Position numbers and translations under genes: made by a program
The notes under the pieces: model-generated
The model's input: only the letters and a program-made list of their open reading frames with translations
Told to the model about the DNA's origin: nothing
Databases searched by the model: none
NCBI GenBank assembly: GCA_028284395.1
Contig: JANQRV010000637.1
Coordinates: 98,499-162,498 of the forward strand
Reading direction: 5' to 3'
From: Saprospiraceae bacterium
Lineage (GTDB): Bacteria > Bacteroidota > Bacteroidia > Chitinophagales > Saprospiraceae
DNA: 64,000 nucleotides
Shown here: positions 7,917 through 17,134 of the stretch, piece after piece
Position numbering within the stretch: position 1 is the stretch's first letter
Layout: the number at the start of each line of letters is the position of its first letter

Positions 7917-9020
7917 CTAATCGCCAAATGACATACCAATGGAACGAGCAACTCGCATCAGATAATGATCTGCTCTTACATTCTTATTTTCTTTGATGGC
8001 TTCAGAAAGAAGGACACTAGTCAAGTCATTGTTTTTGAAGGAAACCATATGACCAAACCTGCCAGCCTGGATCAACTCAAAGGCTTTAACCCCCATTGAG
8101 GTAGCCAGGATGCGATCAAAGGCAACAGGTGTGCCTCCTCGTTGTGTGTGGCCAAGAATGGTCGTTCTTACCTGAACATCCGGCATATTGGGATGTTCTT
8201 CCAACTGTTTGCGCAAGAAATTAGCAATTCCTCCAAGTTTAATATGACCATCACCAACCTCTCCTGAAGCTTGTCCTACAACTGTCCCACCTTTAGGTTT
8301 GGCTCCCTCAGCGATGACAATGTTTACAAAACCCCTTTTCTTGAAGTATCGCTTTTTGATTTTTTCGACAATGGTCTCAATATCGTAGGGGATTTCGGGA
8401 ATCAGACAAATTTCGGCACCTCCTGCGACGGCTGCATGAAGCGCAATCCAACCGGCATCGCGTCCCATCACTTCCATAATCATGACCCGATGATGACTTT
8501 CAGCCGTGGTGACCAATTTATCAAAACTGTCAGTGGCAATTTGCACAGCGGTGGTAAATCCAAATGTTAGATCGGTAGCCGATAGATCGTTATCAATGGT
8601 TTTCGGGACGCCAATCACATTTAAGCCCATCTCAAATAGAAGTTGAGAGATCTTTTGACTCCCATCTCCGCCAATATTTACAACTGCATCAAAACCTTCG
8701 GCCCTGATTCGGTCGACCAATTCTTGGGTTCGATCTTCCGTCGTCCAGGTGCCATCTTCCTTTTGTACGGGAAAGGCCATTGGTTTTCCTCGGTTCGTAG
8801 TCTTAATGATGGTGCCACCTTTAATATGAATACCTTCGATTTTCTTCCGGTTCAGTTTTACGATGCGGATCGGATCGTCCAACATTCCATTAAAGGCTTC
8901 CAAGCTACCCCAGACTTCCCAGTCTTGCTTTGAGTTTTTGGCGGCTTTTACTAAGCCTCTAATCACGGCATTTAGCCCTGGGCAATCGCCCCCTCCGGTT
9001 GAAACCAGGATCTTCTTCAT
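7917..9020 (-). CDS. pfkA: ATP-dependent 6-phosphofructokinase
   Basis: 367 residues. Phosphorylates fructose 6-phosphate to fructose 1,6-bisphosphate. The N-terminal STGGGDCPGLNAVIRG is the nucleotide loop. The IGGDGS motif has Gly120 at the position (E. coli 104) where PPi enzymes carry Asp, which predicts ATP as donor. PKTIDND has Lys140 where E. coli has Gly124; the Gly/Lys combination is that of group III PFKs such as the Streptomyces ATP enzyme. Asp143 is the catalytic base and MEVMGRDAGW the sugar-phosphate motif. It is 73 bp downstream of the HAD gene of the inositol operon, so it may be read from the same transcript, or from its own promoter. Confidence 0.93.
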   Translation of the reverse strand: MKKILVSTGGGDCPGLNAVIRGLVKAAKNSKQDWEVWGSLEAFNGMLDDPIRIVKLNRKKIEGIHIKGGTIIKTTNRGKPMAFPVQKEDGTWTTEDRTQELVDRIRAEGFDAVVNIGGDGSQKISQLLFEMGLNVIGVPKTIDNDLSATDLTFGFTTAVQIATDSFDKLVTTAESHHRVMIMEVMGRDAGWIALHAAVAGGAEICLIPEIPYDIETIVEKIKKRYFKKRGFVNIVIAEGAKPKGGTVVGQASGEVGDGHIKLGGIANFLRKQLEEHPNMPDVQVRTTILGHTQRGGTPVAFDRILATSMGVKAFELIQAGRFGHMVSFKNNDLTSVLLSEAIKENKNVRADHYLMRVARSIGMSFGD

Positions 9021-9093
9021 GCGGTATAGTATTGTCGTGGGTTACCATCAAAAGGTACAAATTTACAAAAGCTGCCCCAATATGTATACTGAA

Positions 9094-9741
9094 CTAAAGA
9101 TCAAGGAGGTTTACTAATTCATTCATGTGATCCAGCGGGATAGCCCCGGCATTTTCCAGTTCAATTCTTTTTTGAGATTTACCTGCGGTATAACCAAAAA
9201 CCCGAATGCCCGCATCAACCGCAGATTTTACTCCATAATGGCTGTCTTCGATCACAACACATTTTTCGGGAGTAACCCCCATTTGCCGGCTAACTGTAAG
9301 ATAGAAAGCCGGATCGGGTTTCCAGGTATCAAGTTCATATGCACTGTAGATTTTTCCCTTAAAAAAGGGGAGTAATTTTGTAATCGACAGGTTTAATTCA
9401 ATTTTATTGCGGGGCCCATTCGAAGCCACACAAAATGGTTTGCGAAGTTTTTGAACAATGTCCGGAATCCCTGCGACTGGTTGAAGTTCTTGCTTGAACC
9501 TCTCGAAACTTCTTTGCCGATAACGCGGTACAAATTCATCCAGCGGAATCTTGATTCCCGACATTTCTTCTACTGCCTTTAGGGAATCATCGAGGTATCC
9601 GCCGACAAATTTGTCTACGATTTCGTCGAAAGGTATTTCAATACCAAGCCTGGCTAATTCTTCTGCTATGACTTTGTTCCCGATTGGTTCACTATCGACC
9701 AATACACCATCACAGTCAAAAATAAGAAGGTCCCAATTCAT
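9094..9741 (-). CDS. HAD-superfamily sugar-phosphate phosphatase (YieH/beta-phosphoglucomutase-like)
   Basis: 215 residues. Motif I is FDCDGVLVDSEP with nucleophile Asp9 and Asp11; motif II is in FCVASNGPRNKI; motif III Lys in WKPDPAFYL; motif IV VVIEDSHYGVKSA. The helical cap sits between motifs I and II (subclass IA). The SNGPRNK version of motif II and the WKPDP segment resemble E. coli YieH, a 6-phosphogluconate phosphatase. It overlaps the upstream IolG-like gene by 4 bp, so it is translationally coupled to the inositol operon; it may remove phosphate from an intermediate such as 5-dehydro-2-deoxygluconate 6-phosphate or a side product (inference). Confidence 0.85.
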   Translation of the reverse strand: MNWDLLIFDCDGVLVDSEPIGNKVIAEELARLGIEIPFDEIVDKFVGGYLDDSLKAVEEMSGIKIPLDEFVPRYRQRSFERFKQELQPVAGIPDIVQKLRKPFCVASNGPRNKIELNLSITKLLPFFKGKIYSAYELDTWKPDPAFYLTVSRQMGVTPEKCVVIEDSHYGVKSAVDAGIRVFGYTAGKSQKRIELENAGAIPLDHMNELVNLLDL

Positions 9742-10772
9742 GAGTTGATTTTAATTAGACTACGTTCCTTGAAGGACTTGGTAAATGCTTCTGCAACGAT
9801 TGTTGCCTGGGTTGCATCTGAAATTTCCAATTCCGGTTTTCTATTATTGTTAATACAATCGATGAAATCTCTTGCCATCAAGAGAAATGCTTCCTCGAAA
9901 CGATCCCAGAAAGTTTCGACACATTCTTTTCGGACTCCGTTGATATCGTAGATTTCTACTCGGTTTTTGGCTGCTGGTCGTCCGATTCTTAAGGTCCCTA
10001 ATGTGCCAACCACTTCCGTGTAAGTATCGTGACCGTGCATTGCTGTTCGACTGGCGTTGATTACTGCCATTGTTCCGTTCTTGAATCGACAGGTACTCAT
10101 CACATTGTCTGCATCACCAGCATCGCCAAATGCAGGATATTTATAGGCTCCTCCTATCGACCACACTTCAGACACATCGGAGTTCAGGAACCAACGTGCT
10201 AAATCGATGTCATGTACGTTAAAGTCGTGAAAAATTCCACCACTTTTACCTACATACTGGATTTGCCAGTCTGCAACGGTATCTTTATCCACGGTTTGGG
10301 AACGAACCAGATAGGGGACGCCAATTGCTCCAGCATCTACTTTATCTTTGGCATACCGGTAGCTGGGATCAAACCTACGTACAAAACCGACTACGGCCAA
10401 TTGGTTTGGATATTGGCCAGCAACCTTTTCCACTTCCAAGCAATCTGTAGTGCGAATGGCCAGAGGTTTCTCTGAAAAAACATGAAGCCCTGCTTTTAGT
10501 GCCTCCGTAATTTGCCTGGCATGCATATCGGTAGAACTTACAATAAATATTGCATCCAAACCCGGGAGTTTCAACATTTCTCCATAGTCAGAGAATAGGT
10601 GTGTGATGCCCAACTCATTTTGCGCATATTCCAATTCTTCTTTTTGAAGGCTGCAGGCCGCCACCAGTTTTGCATTTCGGATGTTGAATTTCAAATTCTC
10701 TGCATAGCGTTTGCCGAGTCTTCCAAGACCGACAATTCCGATTTTAATGCTTTTCATAGAGGACTGATTCAT
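9738..10772 (-). CDS. Gfo/Idh/MocA oxidoreductase, second inositol dehydrogenase-like enzyme
   Basis: 344 residues; an internal ATG five codons in is an equally good start. The Rossmann motif is IGIVGLGRLGKRYAENL. The catalytic Lys is in FSEKPLAIRT (Lys102) and the substrate His/Asp motif in GGIFHDFNVHDIDLARWF, both of the inositol dehydrogenase type. It directly abuts iolE (stop TAA followed at once by ATG) and overlaps the HAD gene by 4 bp. The operon also has iolG at 16094-17104, so this copy may act on another stereoisomer such as scyllo- or chiro-inositol, or on a keto-inositol (inference). Confidence 0.85.
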   Translation of the reverse strand: MNQSSMKSIKIGIVGLGRLGKRYAENLKFNIRNAKLVAACSLQKEELEYAQNELGITHLFSDYGEMLKLPGLDAIFIVSSTDMHARQITEALKAGLHVFSEKPLAIRTTDCLEVEKVAGQYPNQLAVVGFVRRFDPSYRYAKDKVDAGAIGVPYLVRSQTVDKDTVADWQIQYVGKSGGIFHDFNVHDIDLARWFLNSDVSEVWSIGGAYKYPAFGDAGDADNVMSTCRFKNGTMAVINASRTAMHGHDTYTEVVGTLGTLRIGRPAAKNRVEIYDINGVRKECVETFWDRFEEAFLLMARDFIDCINNNRKPELEISDATQATIVAEAFTKSFKERSLIKINS

Positions 10773-11687
10773 TTATAGCCCGGTTTTGGAACGGATAAAC
10801 TTTCGGGCTATTGTGGCGTATTCGAAAGGGTTGGCCTTGGCCGGGTCCTGCTCTGCTTCAACGACGATCCAGCCGGTATATTCACTAGTCGCCAAGGTTC
10901 GGAAAATAGCATCGAAATCAATGCAACCTGTAGGGTCACCCGGTACGGTAAATACACCGGCCTTTACTGCTTCTAAAAAGCTCATTCGCTGTAGTTTAAC
11001 CCTTTTAAGGATATTTGGGCGAATGTCCTTAAGGTGTACGTGCCCAATCCGGTCGATACATAAGTTCAGAGCTTTTACCGGGTCCTCGCCTGAAAAGTAA
11101 AAATGGCCACAATCGTAATTGAGAAATACCAGCTCCGGATCAGTCATGTCTAGAAACTTAGTTGTTTCTTCTAATGTTTGGATGGCCGTACCCATATGGT
11201 GATGAAAGCACAATTTGAATCCTCTTTCCGAAGCGATTTTTCCGAGGATATTCATCTTTTCGGTAAAGTCTCTCCATTCCGCTTCGGAACTGAATTGTCC
11301 CTTATTTTCAAAGACCGGTACTGCTTTCCCCTGACAACTCGTGCCAACTTCTCCTCCGCCAATGATATTGGCTCCTAAAGCTTCGAGGTAGTCTAATACC
11401 TGTTCGAAGGCGTTTTTGTTATCTGAAAGTGATTTTGTCGTCAGCTCATAGCTGAACCATTGATTGCAAACCCGAAGTCCGCGCAGTTCCAAATATTTCT
11501 TCAAAAGGATCGGGTCTCTTGGGTATTTGGTGCCGACTTCACAGCCGACGAAACCCGCTAAAGCCATTTCACTGATGCATTGTTCGAATGGAATTTCTCC
11601 ACCCAATTCGGGGAGATCATCATTGGTCCAGTTGATTGGAGCTATGCCAAGCTTTACCTTATTCGCTTTTATCGTAGTTGGAGTCAC
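10773..11687 (-). CDS. iolE: Inosose dehydratase
   Basis: 304 residues of the AP-endonuclease-2-like TIM barrel family. Converts 2-keto-myo-inositol (scyllo-inosose) to 3D-trihydroxycyclohexane-1,2-dione. Typical segments are KLGIAPINWTNDDLPELGGE at the N terminus, FVGCEVGTKYP, NIIGGGEVGTS, KLCFHHHMGT and VFLNYDCGHFYFSGEDP, in which the Glu, Asp and His metal ligands of the family lie, and GWIVVEAEQDPAKANP near the end with the last Glu ligand. Start overlaps the iolD stop by 4 bp, so translation is coupled. Confidence 0.93.
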   Translation of the reverse strand: MTPTTIKANKVKLGIAPINWTNDDLPELGGEIPFEQCISEMALAGFVGCEVGTKYPRDPILLKKYLELRGLRVCNQWFSYELTTKSLSDNKNAFEQVLDYLEALGANIIGGGEVGTSCQGKAVPVFENKGQFSSEAEWRDFTEKMNILGKIASERGFKLCFHHHMGTAIQTLEETTKFLDMTDPELVFLNYDCGHFYFSGEDPVKALNLCIDRIGHVHLKDIRPNILKRVKLQRMSFLEAVKAGVFTVPGDPTGCIDFDAIFRTLATSEYTGWIVVEAEQDPAKANPFEYATIARKFIRSKTGL

Positions 11688-13564
11688 AGGTAGTATTTTT
11701 GAGCTTTTTTTTGTGAGATGTAATCATTATAAGCTTCTTTGACACTTTTGCTTTCGGATATTTCGGCTATCGGTACTTCCCACCAGGAATAACCTTCTAC
11801 GCCTTTATATCGATCCGTTTCGACATAAACCACCGTCGTTTGTTTGATGGTTTGGGCTTCCTTTAGTGCTTTTCGAAACGAGTCGATGTTGTCGGCTTTA
11901 AGGACCACTGCCCCCAGGCTTTCGGCATTCTTGGCTAGATCTACCGGCAGGTGCTGTGCCTCAGTGATTGATACTTCATCACCCCCAATCTGGCCGTTTT
12001 CCATGTTTCGGCGCAAATACCGGGTGCCGAAGCCATTGCTTCCAACAGACCGAGAAAGCGAGCCAATACTAGCAAACCCATGGTTGTTGATCAACACTAT
12101 GATCAATTTAATTTGCTCCTGAATCGATGTGATGATTTCCTGAGCAAGCATCAGGTATCCACCGTCACCTACCATCACGTACACATTTCTATCGGGAGCT
12201 GCCATTTTGGCTCCTAGTCCTCCTGCAATCTCGTAACCCATACAGGAGTAACCATATTCCAAATGGAAGCCCTTGGGGTGACAAGTGCGCCATAATTTAT
12301 GTAGATCCCCCGGCATGCTTCCGGAGGCACAAATCATGATGTCCTGGTCGGCAGAGATTTCATTAACGGCCCCGATTACCTCTGCTTGGCTAGTATTGGG
12401 GTAACGGTCGTGATAGATCTCTGATACCTTTTGGTCCCAGGATTTATTGTAAGCAGTAACCTTTTTCCGATAGGCCTGTTCCGTTTCGAATTCCGATACC
12501 AGTTCCCGAAGTTCTTGTAATGTTGCTTTTGCATCGCCGGTTAAGGGTAAAGCTAGATGTTTGTAGGCATCAAACTCGGCCACATTAATGTTGATGAACC
12601 TTACATTAGGGTTTTGAAAAGAGGATTTGGAGGCGGTTGTAAAATCACTGTATCGAGTACCGATGCCAATAACTAAATCTGCTTCCCTGGCTATTGCAAT
12701 GGCGCCTGGTGTACCGGTCACACCACAGGCACCGAGGTTCAGCGGATGGTCAAACCGGAGTGAACCTTTTCCCGCAAAGGTCTCGCCAACCGGGATTCCC
12801 GTTTGTTCGACAAAGTGTCTTAGTTCTTCAGTGGCATCACTGTAGATGGTGCCACCACCGGCAATGATGATGGGATTCCGGCTTTCCTGAATCCAGGAAG
12901 CTGCCTTTTTTATTAAAGTACGATCGGGGCGTTGACGAGGGATGGTCCAAACCCGCTTTTCAAATAATGATACCGGGAAATCAAAAGCTTCGGCTTGAAC
13001 ATCTTGCGGCATGCAGAGCGTCACTGCACCAGTTTCTGCAGGAGAAGTCAATACACGCATTACCTCCGGTAAGGCTGTGATCAGCTGTTCGGCCCGATTG
13101 ATCCGGTCCCAGTATTTTGAAACCGGTTTGAAGGAGTCGTTGGCTGAAAAATCCTGTGACCAGGCGGATTCGATTTGTTGTAATACCGGTGCTACATTCC
13201 TCCTGGCAAAGATATCCCCAGGAAGAAGGAGAACTGGAATGCGATTGACGGTAGCCAATGCAGCCCCCGTTACCATATTGGTAGCTCCTGGGCCAATCGA
13301 TGTCGTACAAGCAAAAGTCGACAACCGATTTTTAACTTTCGCATAAGCTACCGCCGTGTGTACCATCGACTGTTCGTTCCGACATTGGTAATACTTAAAA
13401 TCTGGGTATTGTTGGAGTGCCTGGCCCAGTCCTGCTACATTCCCATGACCGAAGATTCCGAAACAACCAGCAAAAAATTTATGCTCAACTCCATCTCGCT
13501 CAGTATATTGCTGGTTTAAGAATTTGATCGTAGCCTGGGCTACCGTTAGTCTTTCGGTTTTCAT
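11684..13564 (-). CDS. iolD: 3D-(3,5/4)-trihydroxycyclohexane-1,2-dione hydrolase (ThDP-dependent)
   Basis: 626 residues, normal for IolD. Opens the cyclitol ring to 5-deoxy-glucuronate. The N-terminal ThDP domain has the activating Glu64 in QCRNEQSMVHTAVAYAK. The middle domain starts near residue 220 (AGGGTIYSDATEELRHFVEQ). The C-terminal domain has the GDG...NN diphosphate/Mg motif in VMVGDGGYLMLAQE and LIIVLINNHGFASIG. The end GVEGYSWWEVPIAE is characteristic of IolD. It sits between the symporter gene (38 bp upstream) and iolE (4-bp overlap). Confidence 0.95.
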   Translation of the reverse strand: MKTERLTVAQATIKFLNQQYTERDGVEHKFFAGCFGIFGHGNVAGLGQALQQYPDFKYYQCRNEQSMVHTAVAYAKVKNRLSTFACTTSIGPGATNMVTGAALATVNRIPVLLLPGDIFARRNVAPVLQQIESAWSQDFSANDSFKPVSKYWDRINRAEQLITALPEVMRVLTSPAETGAVTLCMPQDVQAEAFDFPVSLFEKRVWTIPRQRPDRTLIKKAASWIQESRNPIIIAGGGTIYSDATEELRHFVEQTGIPVGETFAGKGSLRFDHPLNLGACGVTGTPGAIAIAREADLVIGIGTRYSDFTTASKSSFQNPNVRFININVAEFDAYKHLALPLTGDAKATLQELRELVSEFETEQAYRKKVTAYNKSWDQKVSEIYHDRYPNTSQAEVIGAVNEISADQDIMICASGSMPGDLHKLWRTCHPKGFHLEYGYSCMGYEIAGGLGAKMAAPDRNVYVMVGDGGYLMLAQEIITSIQEQIKLIIVLINNHGFASIGSLSRSVGSNGFGTRYLRRNMENGQIGGDEVSITEAQHLPVDLAKNAESLGAVVLKADNIDSFRKALKEAQTIKQTTVVYVETDRYKGVEGYSWWEVPIAEISESKSVKEAYNDYISQKKAQKYYL

Positions 13565-13602
13565 TTATGCTGATTTTATTGATCACGATTCACCGTGTTT
13601 AC

Positions 13603-15204
13603 CTAAACATTCCCCAATAAGATAAAAATGAGTAAGGTAATCACGATCAGAATACCACTCAAAACCTTCGCATATTTCCATGATTCCGTATCGACAATCC
13701 CAACATCTTCAATGGTAAATCGATTGGTTCTCGGTACCATCATTGATACCAGATGCATGACCAGAACATTCAGAACAAATTCAATTCCCCAAATATGGAC
13801 AAAATGCATTTCGACCTGTAAAAAGAAGTACATTATGATGTAGAACGCCAATCCAAACAAAAGGCCGGCCTTAGCTCCGGTGGCAGATACTTTTGGAAAG
13901 AAGAACCCAGCAAGTATTACAGATGCCATCGGGATGAAAAAAATGCCGTTGAGCTGTTGCAATAACTGGTAAAGTCCTTCCGGAGCATTGGCGACAAAGG
14001 GTGCAACTGTTATTGCAAATATGGCCAATCCGGCAGAGGTCAATTTCCCGATTGTTACCAATTGGGTTTCTCCAGCCTCTTGGTTAATATACCTTTTGTA
14101 AATACCGAGGCTGAAAATTGTAGCTGCACTATTCAAAGCGCTATTGAAGGTGCTGAGTACGGCGCCCATCACTACGGCCACAAAAAAACCAGTCATCCAA
14201 AGAGGTAGCACCTTTTTCAGAAGCAGAGGATAGACGGTATCTTGCTCTTCATAAAGCGAATCCCCAAAGTAGTAAAATCCAATGATACCCGGTAAAATGA
14301 TTACAATGGGAATCAATAGTTTAAGTACCCCGGTATAAAGCAACCCTTTTTGTGCCTCTTTGAGATTCACCGCACCTAATGCTCTTTGAATGATGGATTG
14401 GTGCATTGTCCAGAAATACAATTGGTTGATGATGATACCGGTGAATAGGACGCTGAACGGCAGTATGGCCTCGCGGGACCCCGGGCCAATCGACGTTTCT
14501 CGACTAATGACGTTGAATTTCTCCGGCGCATGGTCGAAAACTTTTATCAAACCAGAAACAATATTGCCATTTCCAATGTCCCACAGAGCAATGATAGGTA
14601 CCGCTAATCCCGCTATAAGAAGTCCATATCCATTGATAGTATCTGTATATGCAACCATTTTGAGGCCACCAAAAATGGCATAAATTGCCCCGATGATGCC
14701 GACGACTAGAACGGTGATCCAAAGGCCTTGACCTTTGGTCACTCCGAGCAGGTTAGAGATTTCAAAAATGCTCTCAATATTGATTGCTCCAGTGTATAGC
14801 ACAATCGGGAGTAACGTTGTCACGAAGGATACGATGAGAAGGAATGCAATGATGGTTCGGGTCAGACCGTCAAATCGCTTTTCCAGGAATTCGGGAATGG
14901 TCGTTAACCCCATTTTTAAATACCGCGGAACAAAATACAATGCCGCCACAACCAGGGCAATTGCCGAAGTAACTTCCCAGGCAATGATGATGGCGCCATT
15001 CTTGTACGAAGAGCCATTCATGCCTATCAAATGCTCGGTAGAAATGTTGGTTAGCAACATAGAACCGGCAATTACAATGCCGGTCAGACTTCTCCCGCCG
15101 AGAAAGTAACCATCTTGGGAATTGAGATTGTCTTTTCGCAACTTCCAAGTAGCATAAAAAGCTACGAAGGCAGTGAAAGCTAAAAAACTTAGAAATTGGA
15201 ACAT
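13603..15204 (-). CDS. Sodium:solute symporter (SSS family), probable inositol transporter
   Basis: 533 residues with about 13-14 membrane helices. The N-terminal YFLGGRSLTGIVIAGSMLLTNISTEHLIGMNGSSY is the SSS signature containing TM1, and GLWITVLVVGIIGAIYAIFGGLKMVAYTDT is the TM5-6 region with the Na2-site neighbourhood. SGLT/SMIT-type proteins couple sugar or inositol uptake to sodium. Its position inside the iol operon makes inositol or a methyl-inositol the likely cargo (inference). 101 bp separate it from the SDR gene upstream and 38 bp from iolD downstream. Confidence 0.9.
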   Translation of the reverse strand: MFQFLSFLAFTAFVAFYATWKLRKDNLNSQDGYFLGGRSLTGIVIAGSMLLTNISTEHLIGMNGSSYKNGAIIIAWEVTSAIALVVAALYFVPRYLKMGLTTIPEFLEKRFDGLTRTIIAFLLIVSFVTTLLPIVLYTGAINIESIFEISNLLGVTKGQGLWITVLVVGIIGAIYAIFGGLKMVAYTDTINGYGLLIAGLAVPIIALWDIGNGNIVSGLIKVFDHAPEKFNVISRETSIGPGSREAILPFSVLFTGIIINQLYFWTMHQSIIQRALGAVNLKEAQKGLLYTGVLKLLIPIVIILPGIIGFYYFGDSLYEEQDTVYPLLLKKVLPLWMTGFFVAVVMGAVLSTFNSALNSAATIFSLGIYKRYINQEAGETQLVTIGKLTSAGLAIFAITVAPFVANAPEGLYQLLQQLNGIFFIPMASVILAGFFFPKVSATGAKAGLLFGLAFYIIMYFFLQVEMHFVHIWGIEFVLNVLVMHLVSMMVPRTNRFTIEDVGIVDTESWKYAKVLSGILIVITLLIFILLGNV

Positions 15205-15306
15205 GTCAGTTGGTTATCGTTGTTCTGTTGCTTAATTTTCTCAACCGTTTCAATGGAAGCGTGAGTATCTAGATTGCAACAATTGTTATGGAGGAAACCT
15301 TGTTCA

Positions 15307-16083
15307 TTAGCCAATACTTTCAATAACGTTTTGGTCATAATCAATTACGGCTCCCGTCATCACTCCACCATAGTCACTCAACAAAAGAGCGACTAAATGA
15401 GCTACTTCGTCAGGTTTGATCAATTGACCGAATGGAAGCTTTGCTTCTGCCTTCGCCAGCCAATCTTCATCCGCGTTGTGAAATCTGAATTGAATTGAAT
15501 GTTCGGCGGGGGTATCCATCCAACCAGGAGAGACCATATTGCAACGGATTCGATGAAAACGTTGGCTGTTGGCCACATTTTTGGTCAATGTCATCAAGCC
15601 CCCCTTTGACAGACTATAAGGCGTCAAATATGCTTGGCCGCAGTAACCGGTTACTGAGCCAATGTTAACGATCGAACCTCCTGATTTTTCGCGTTGCATT
15701 ATTTTGACTGCTTCCTGGATCAGGAGGAAAGGGGCGCGTAAATTTACTTGCCAATGCTTTTCGATTTCGCTTAGAGGAGACTCTTCAATGGTCCCTCGGT
15801 CAGTATAGGCAGCGGAATTTACCAGGCCGTGAATGGTTCCGAAATGTCGATCAGTTTGATGGATGACGTTTCGACAGGCATCCGGATTTGAAAGTTCTGC
15901 AGGAATGAACAGTGTTTCAGCACCAAGTTCGGACACGGCCTTTTTTACTCGCTTTCCTCGTTCCTCATTGCGGCCGGTTAATACAATTCCTCTGGCACCT
16001 TCTCTAGCAAGTTTTAGGGCAATGGCTTCTCCAAGACCACTGGTGCTACCTGTTATGACTGCAATTTTTCCTTTGTAAATCAT
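15307..16083 (-). CDS. SDR-family oxidoreductase of the inositol operon
   Basis: 258 residues, classical short-chain dehydrogenase. Cofactor motif VITGSTSGLGEAIAL (TGxxxGxG), the NSAAYTD version of the NNAG motif, catalytic Ser in NIGSVTGY and the YSLSK tetrad Tyr/Lys. An Arg in the 'GRNEERG' stretch after beta-2 hints at NADP preference. No exact substrate can be read. Lying 10 bp downstream of iolG, it probably oxidises or reduces a cyclitol or its ring-opened product. Confidence 0.85.
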   Translation of the reverse strand: MIYKGKIAVITGSTSGLGEAIALKLAREGARGIVLTGRNEERGKRVKKAVSELGAETLFIPAELSNPDACRNVIHQTDRHFGTIHGLVNSAAYTDRGTIEESPLSEIEKHWQVNLRAPFLLIQEAVKIMQREKSGGSIVNIGSVTGYCGQAYLTPYSLSKGGLMTLTKNVANSQRFHRIRCNMVSPGWMDTPAEHSIQFRFHNADEDWLAKAEAKLPFGQLIKPDEVAHLVALLLSDYGGVMTGAVIDYDQNVIESIG

Positions 16084-16093
16084 TTGCTATGGA

Positions 16094-17104
16094 TTATAGG
16101 ATTTCATCTAGTCTGACCGGTCGATTCTCTCTCATTGAAAGTTTGGCTCCCAGCGCGATAGCAGTGGCCATCAGCGCATCGTGCGCATCAACGGGAACGG
16201 GTTTGTTGGTCAATATGGCTCTGATGAAAGCATTGAGCTCATTGAAATACGAGTCGGTGTATCGCTCCATAAAGAAGTGAAGTAATTTTGGTTTTCGGCC
16301 ACCGATTTCACCAAAATGTTCCAGATCATCCTCCAACACATTGTTGATTTTGGTCATGCCCTTGGAGCCAAAAATCTCCAATCTTTGATCGTATCCATAT
16401 ACTGCTTTTCTACTATTGTCAATGGTGCCCAAGGTCCCGTCGCTAAACTTAAGAAGGATGATGGAAGTGTCGATGTCTCCAATGACCCCAATTTGGGGGT
16501 CGACTCGATTTTCTCCTCTGGCATAGATTTCTTCAACTTCCGCTCCTACAATGAAGCGCGACATATCGAAATCATGAATGGTCATATCCATAAATTTACC
16601 TCCTGATCCCTTTAAATATTCGAGAGGTGGTGGTCCGGGATCCCGACTGGTGATTTTAAGGATGTGAGGTTGTCCGATTTCACCGGCAGCGACCATGGCA
16701 TGTACCTTAGCGAAGTTTTTGTCAAAACGGCGATTGAACCCAACCTGAAGTTTGACATTGCATCCGTGAACAAAATCGCGAATTTCCCGGATTTTTTCGA
16801 TGGTTATTTCTAGGGGTTTCTCACAGAAAATGTGTTTGCCTTTTTCGGCAGCAGCTTTACAATACTTCAAATGAGTAGAAGTGGGAGAGCAGATTACTAC
16901 AGCTTGGATGGCTGGATCGTCTAAAATTGCTTCGTGATCATGATAAATATTGGGTATGTTCAGGTTTTTAGCAAAGGAATGTGAAGCGGTGTCGATGTCT
17001 GAGGCCGCCATGACCTTCACCTGAGGCATTCTATAAACCAGGTTCTCTAAGTGAACCCTACCGATTCTGCCTAGTCCAATTACTCCTACATTTATCTGGC
17101 TCAT
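16094..17104 (-). CDS. iolG: myo-Inositol 2-dehydrogenase
   Basis: 336 residues, Gfo/Idh/MocA family. Oxidises myo-inositol C2 with NAD+ to 2-keto-myo-inositol. The Rossmann motif is VGVIGLGRIGRVHLENL, catalytic Lys96 is in FCEKPLEIT, and the GGKFMDMTIHDFDMSRF stretch carries the conserved Asp/His of IolG. The QVGFNRRFDKNF segment is also typical. Of the two IolG-like genes in the operon this one looks closer to canonical IolG and lies next to iolC and iolB. 30 bp separate it from iolC upstream. Confidence 0.9.
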   Translation of the reverse strand: MSQINVGVIGLGRIGRVHLENLVYRMPQVKVMAASDIDTASHSFAKNLNIPNIYHDHEAILDDPAIQAVVICSPTSTHLKYCKAAAEKGKHIFCEKPLEITIEKIREIRDFVHGCNVKLQVGFNRRFDKNFAKVHAMVAAGEIGQPHILKITSRDPGPPPLEYLKGSGGKFMDMTIHDFDMSRFIVGAEVEEIYARGENRVDPQIGVIGDIDTSIILLKFSDGTLGTIDNSRKAVYGYDQRLEIFGSKGMTKINNVLEDDLEHFGEIGGRKPKLLHFFMERYTDSYFNELNAFIRAILTNKPVPVDAHDALMATAIALGAKLSMRENRPVRLDEIL

Positions 17105-17134
17105 ATATTTAAATTGTTTTAGAGCTTGAAAAAG

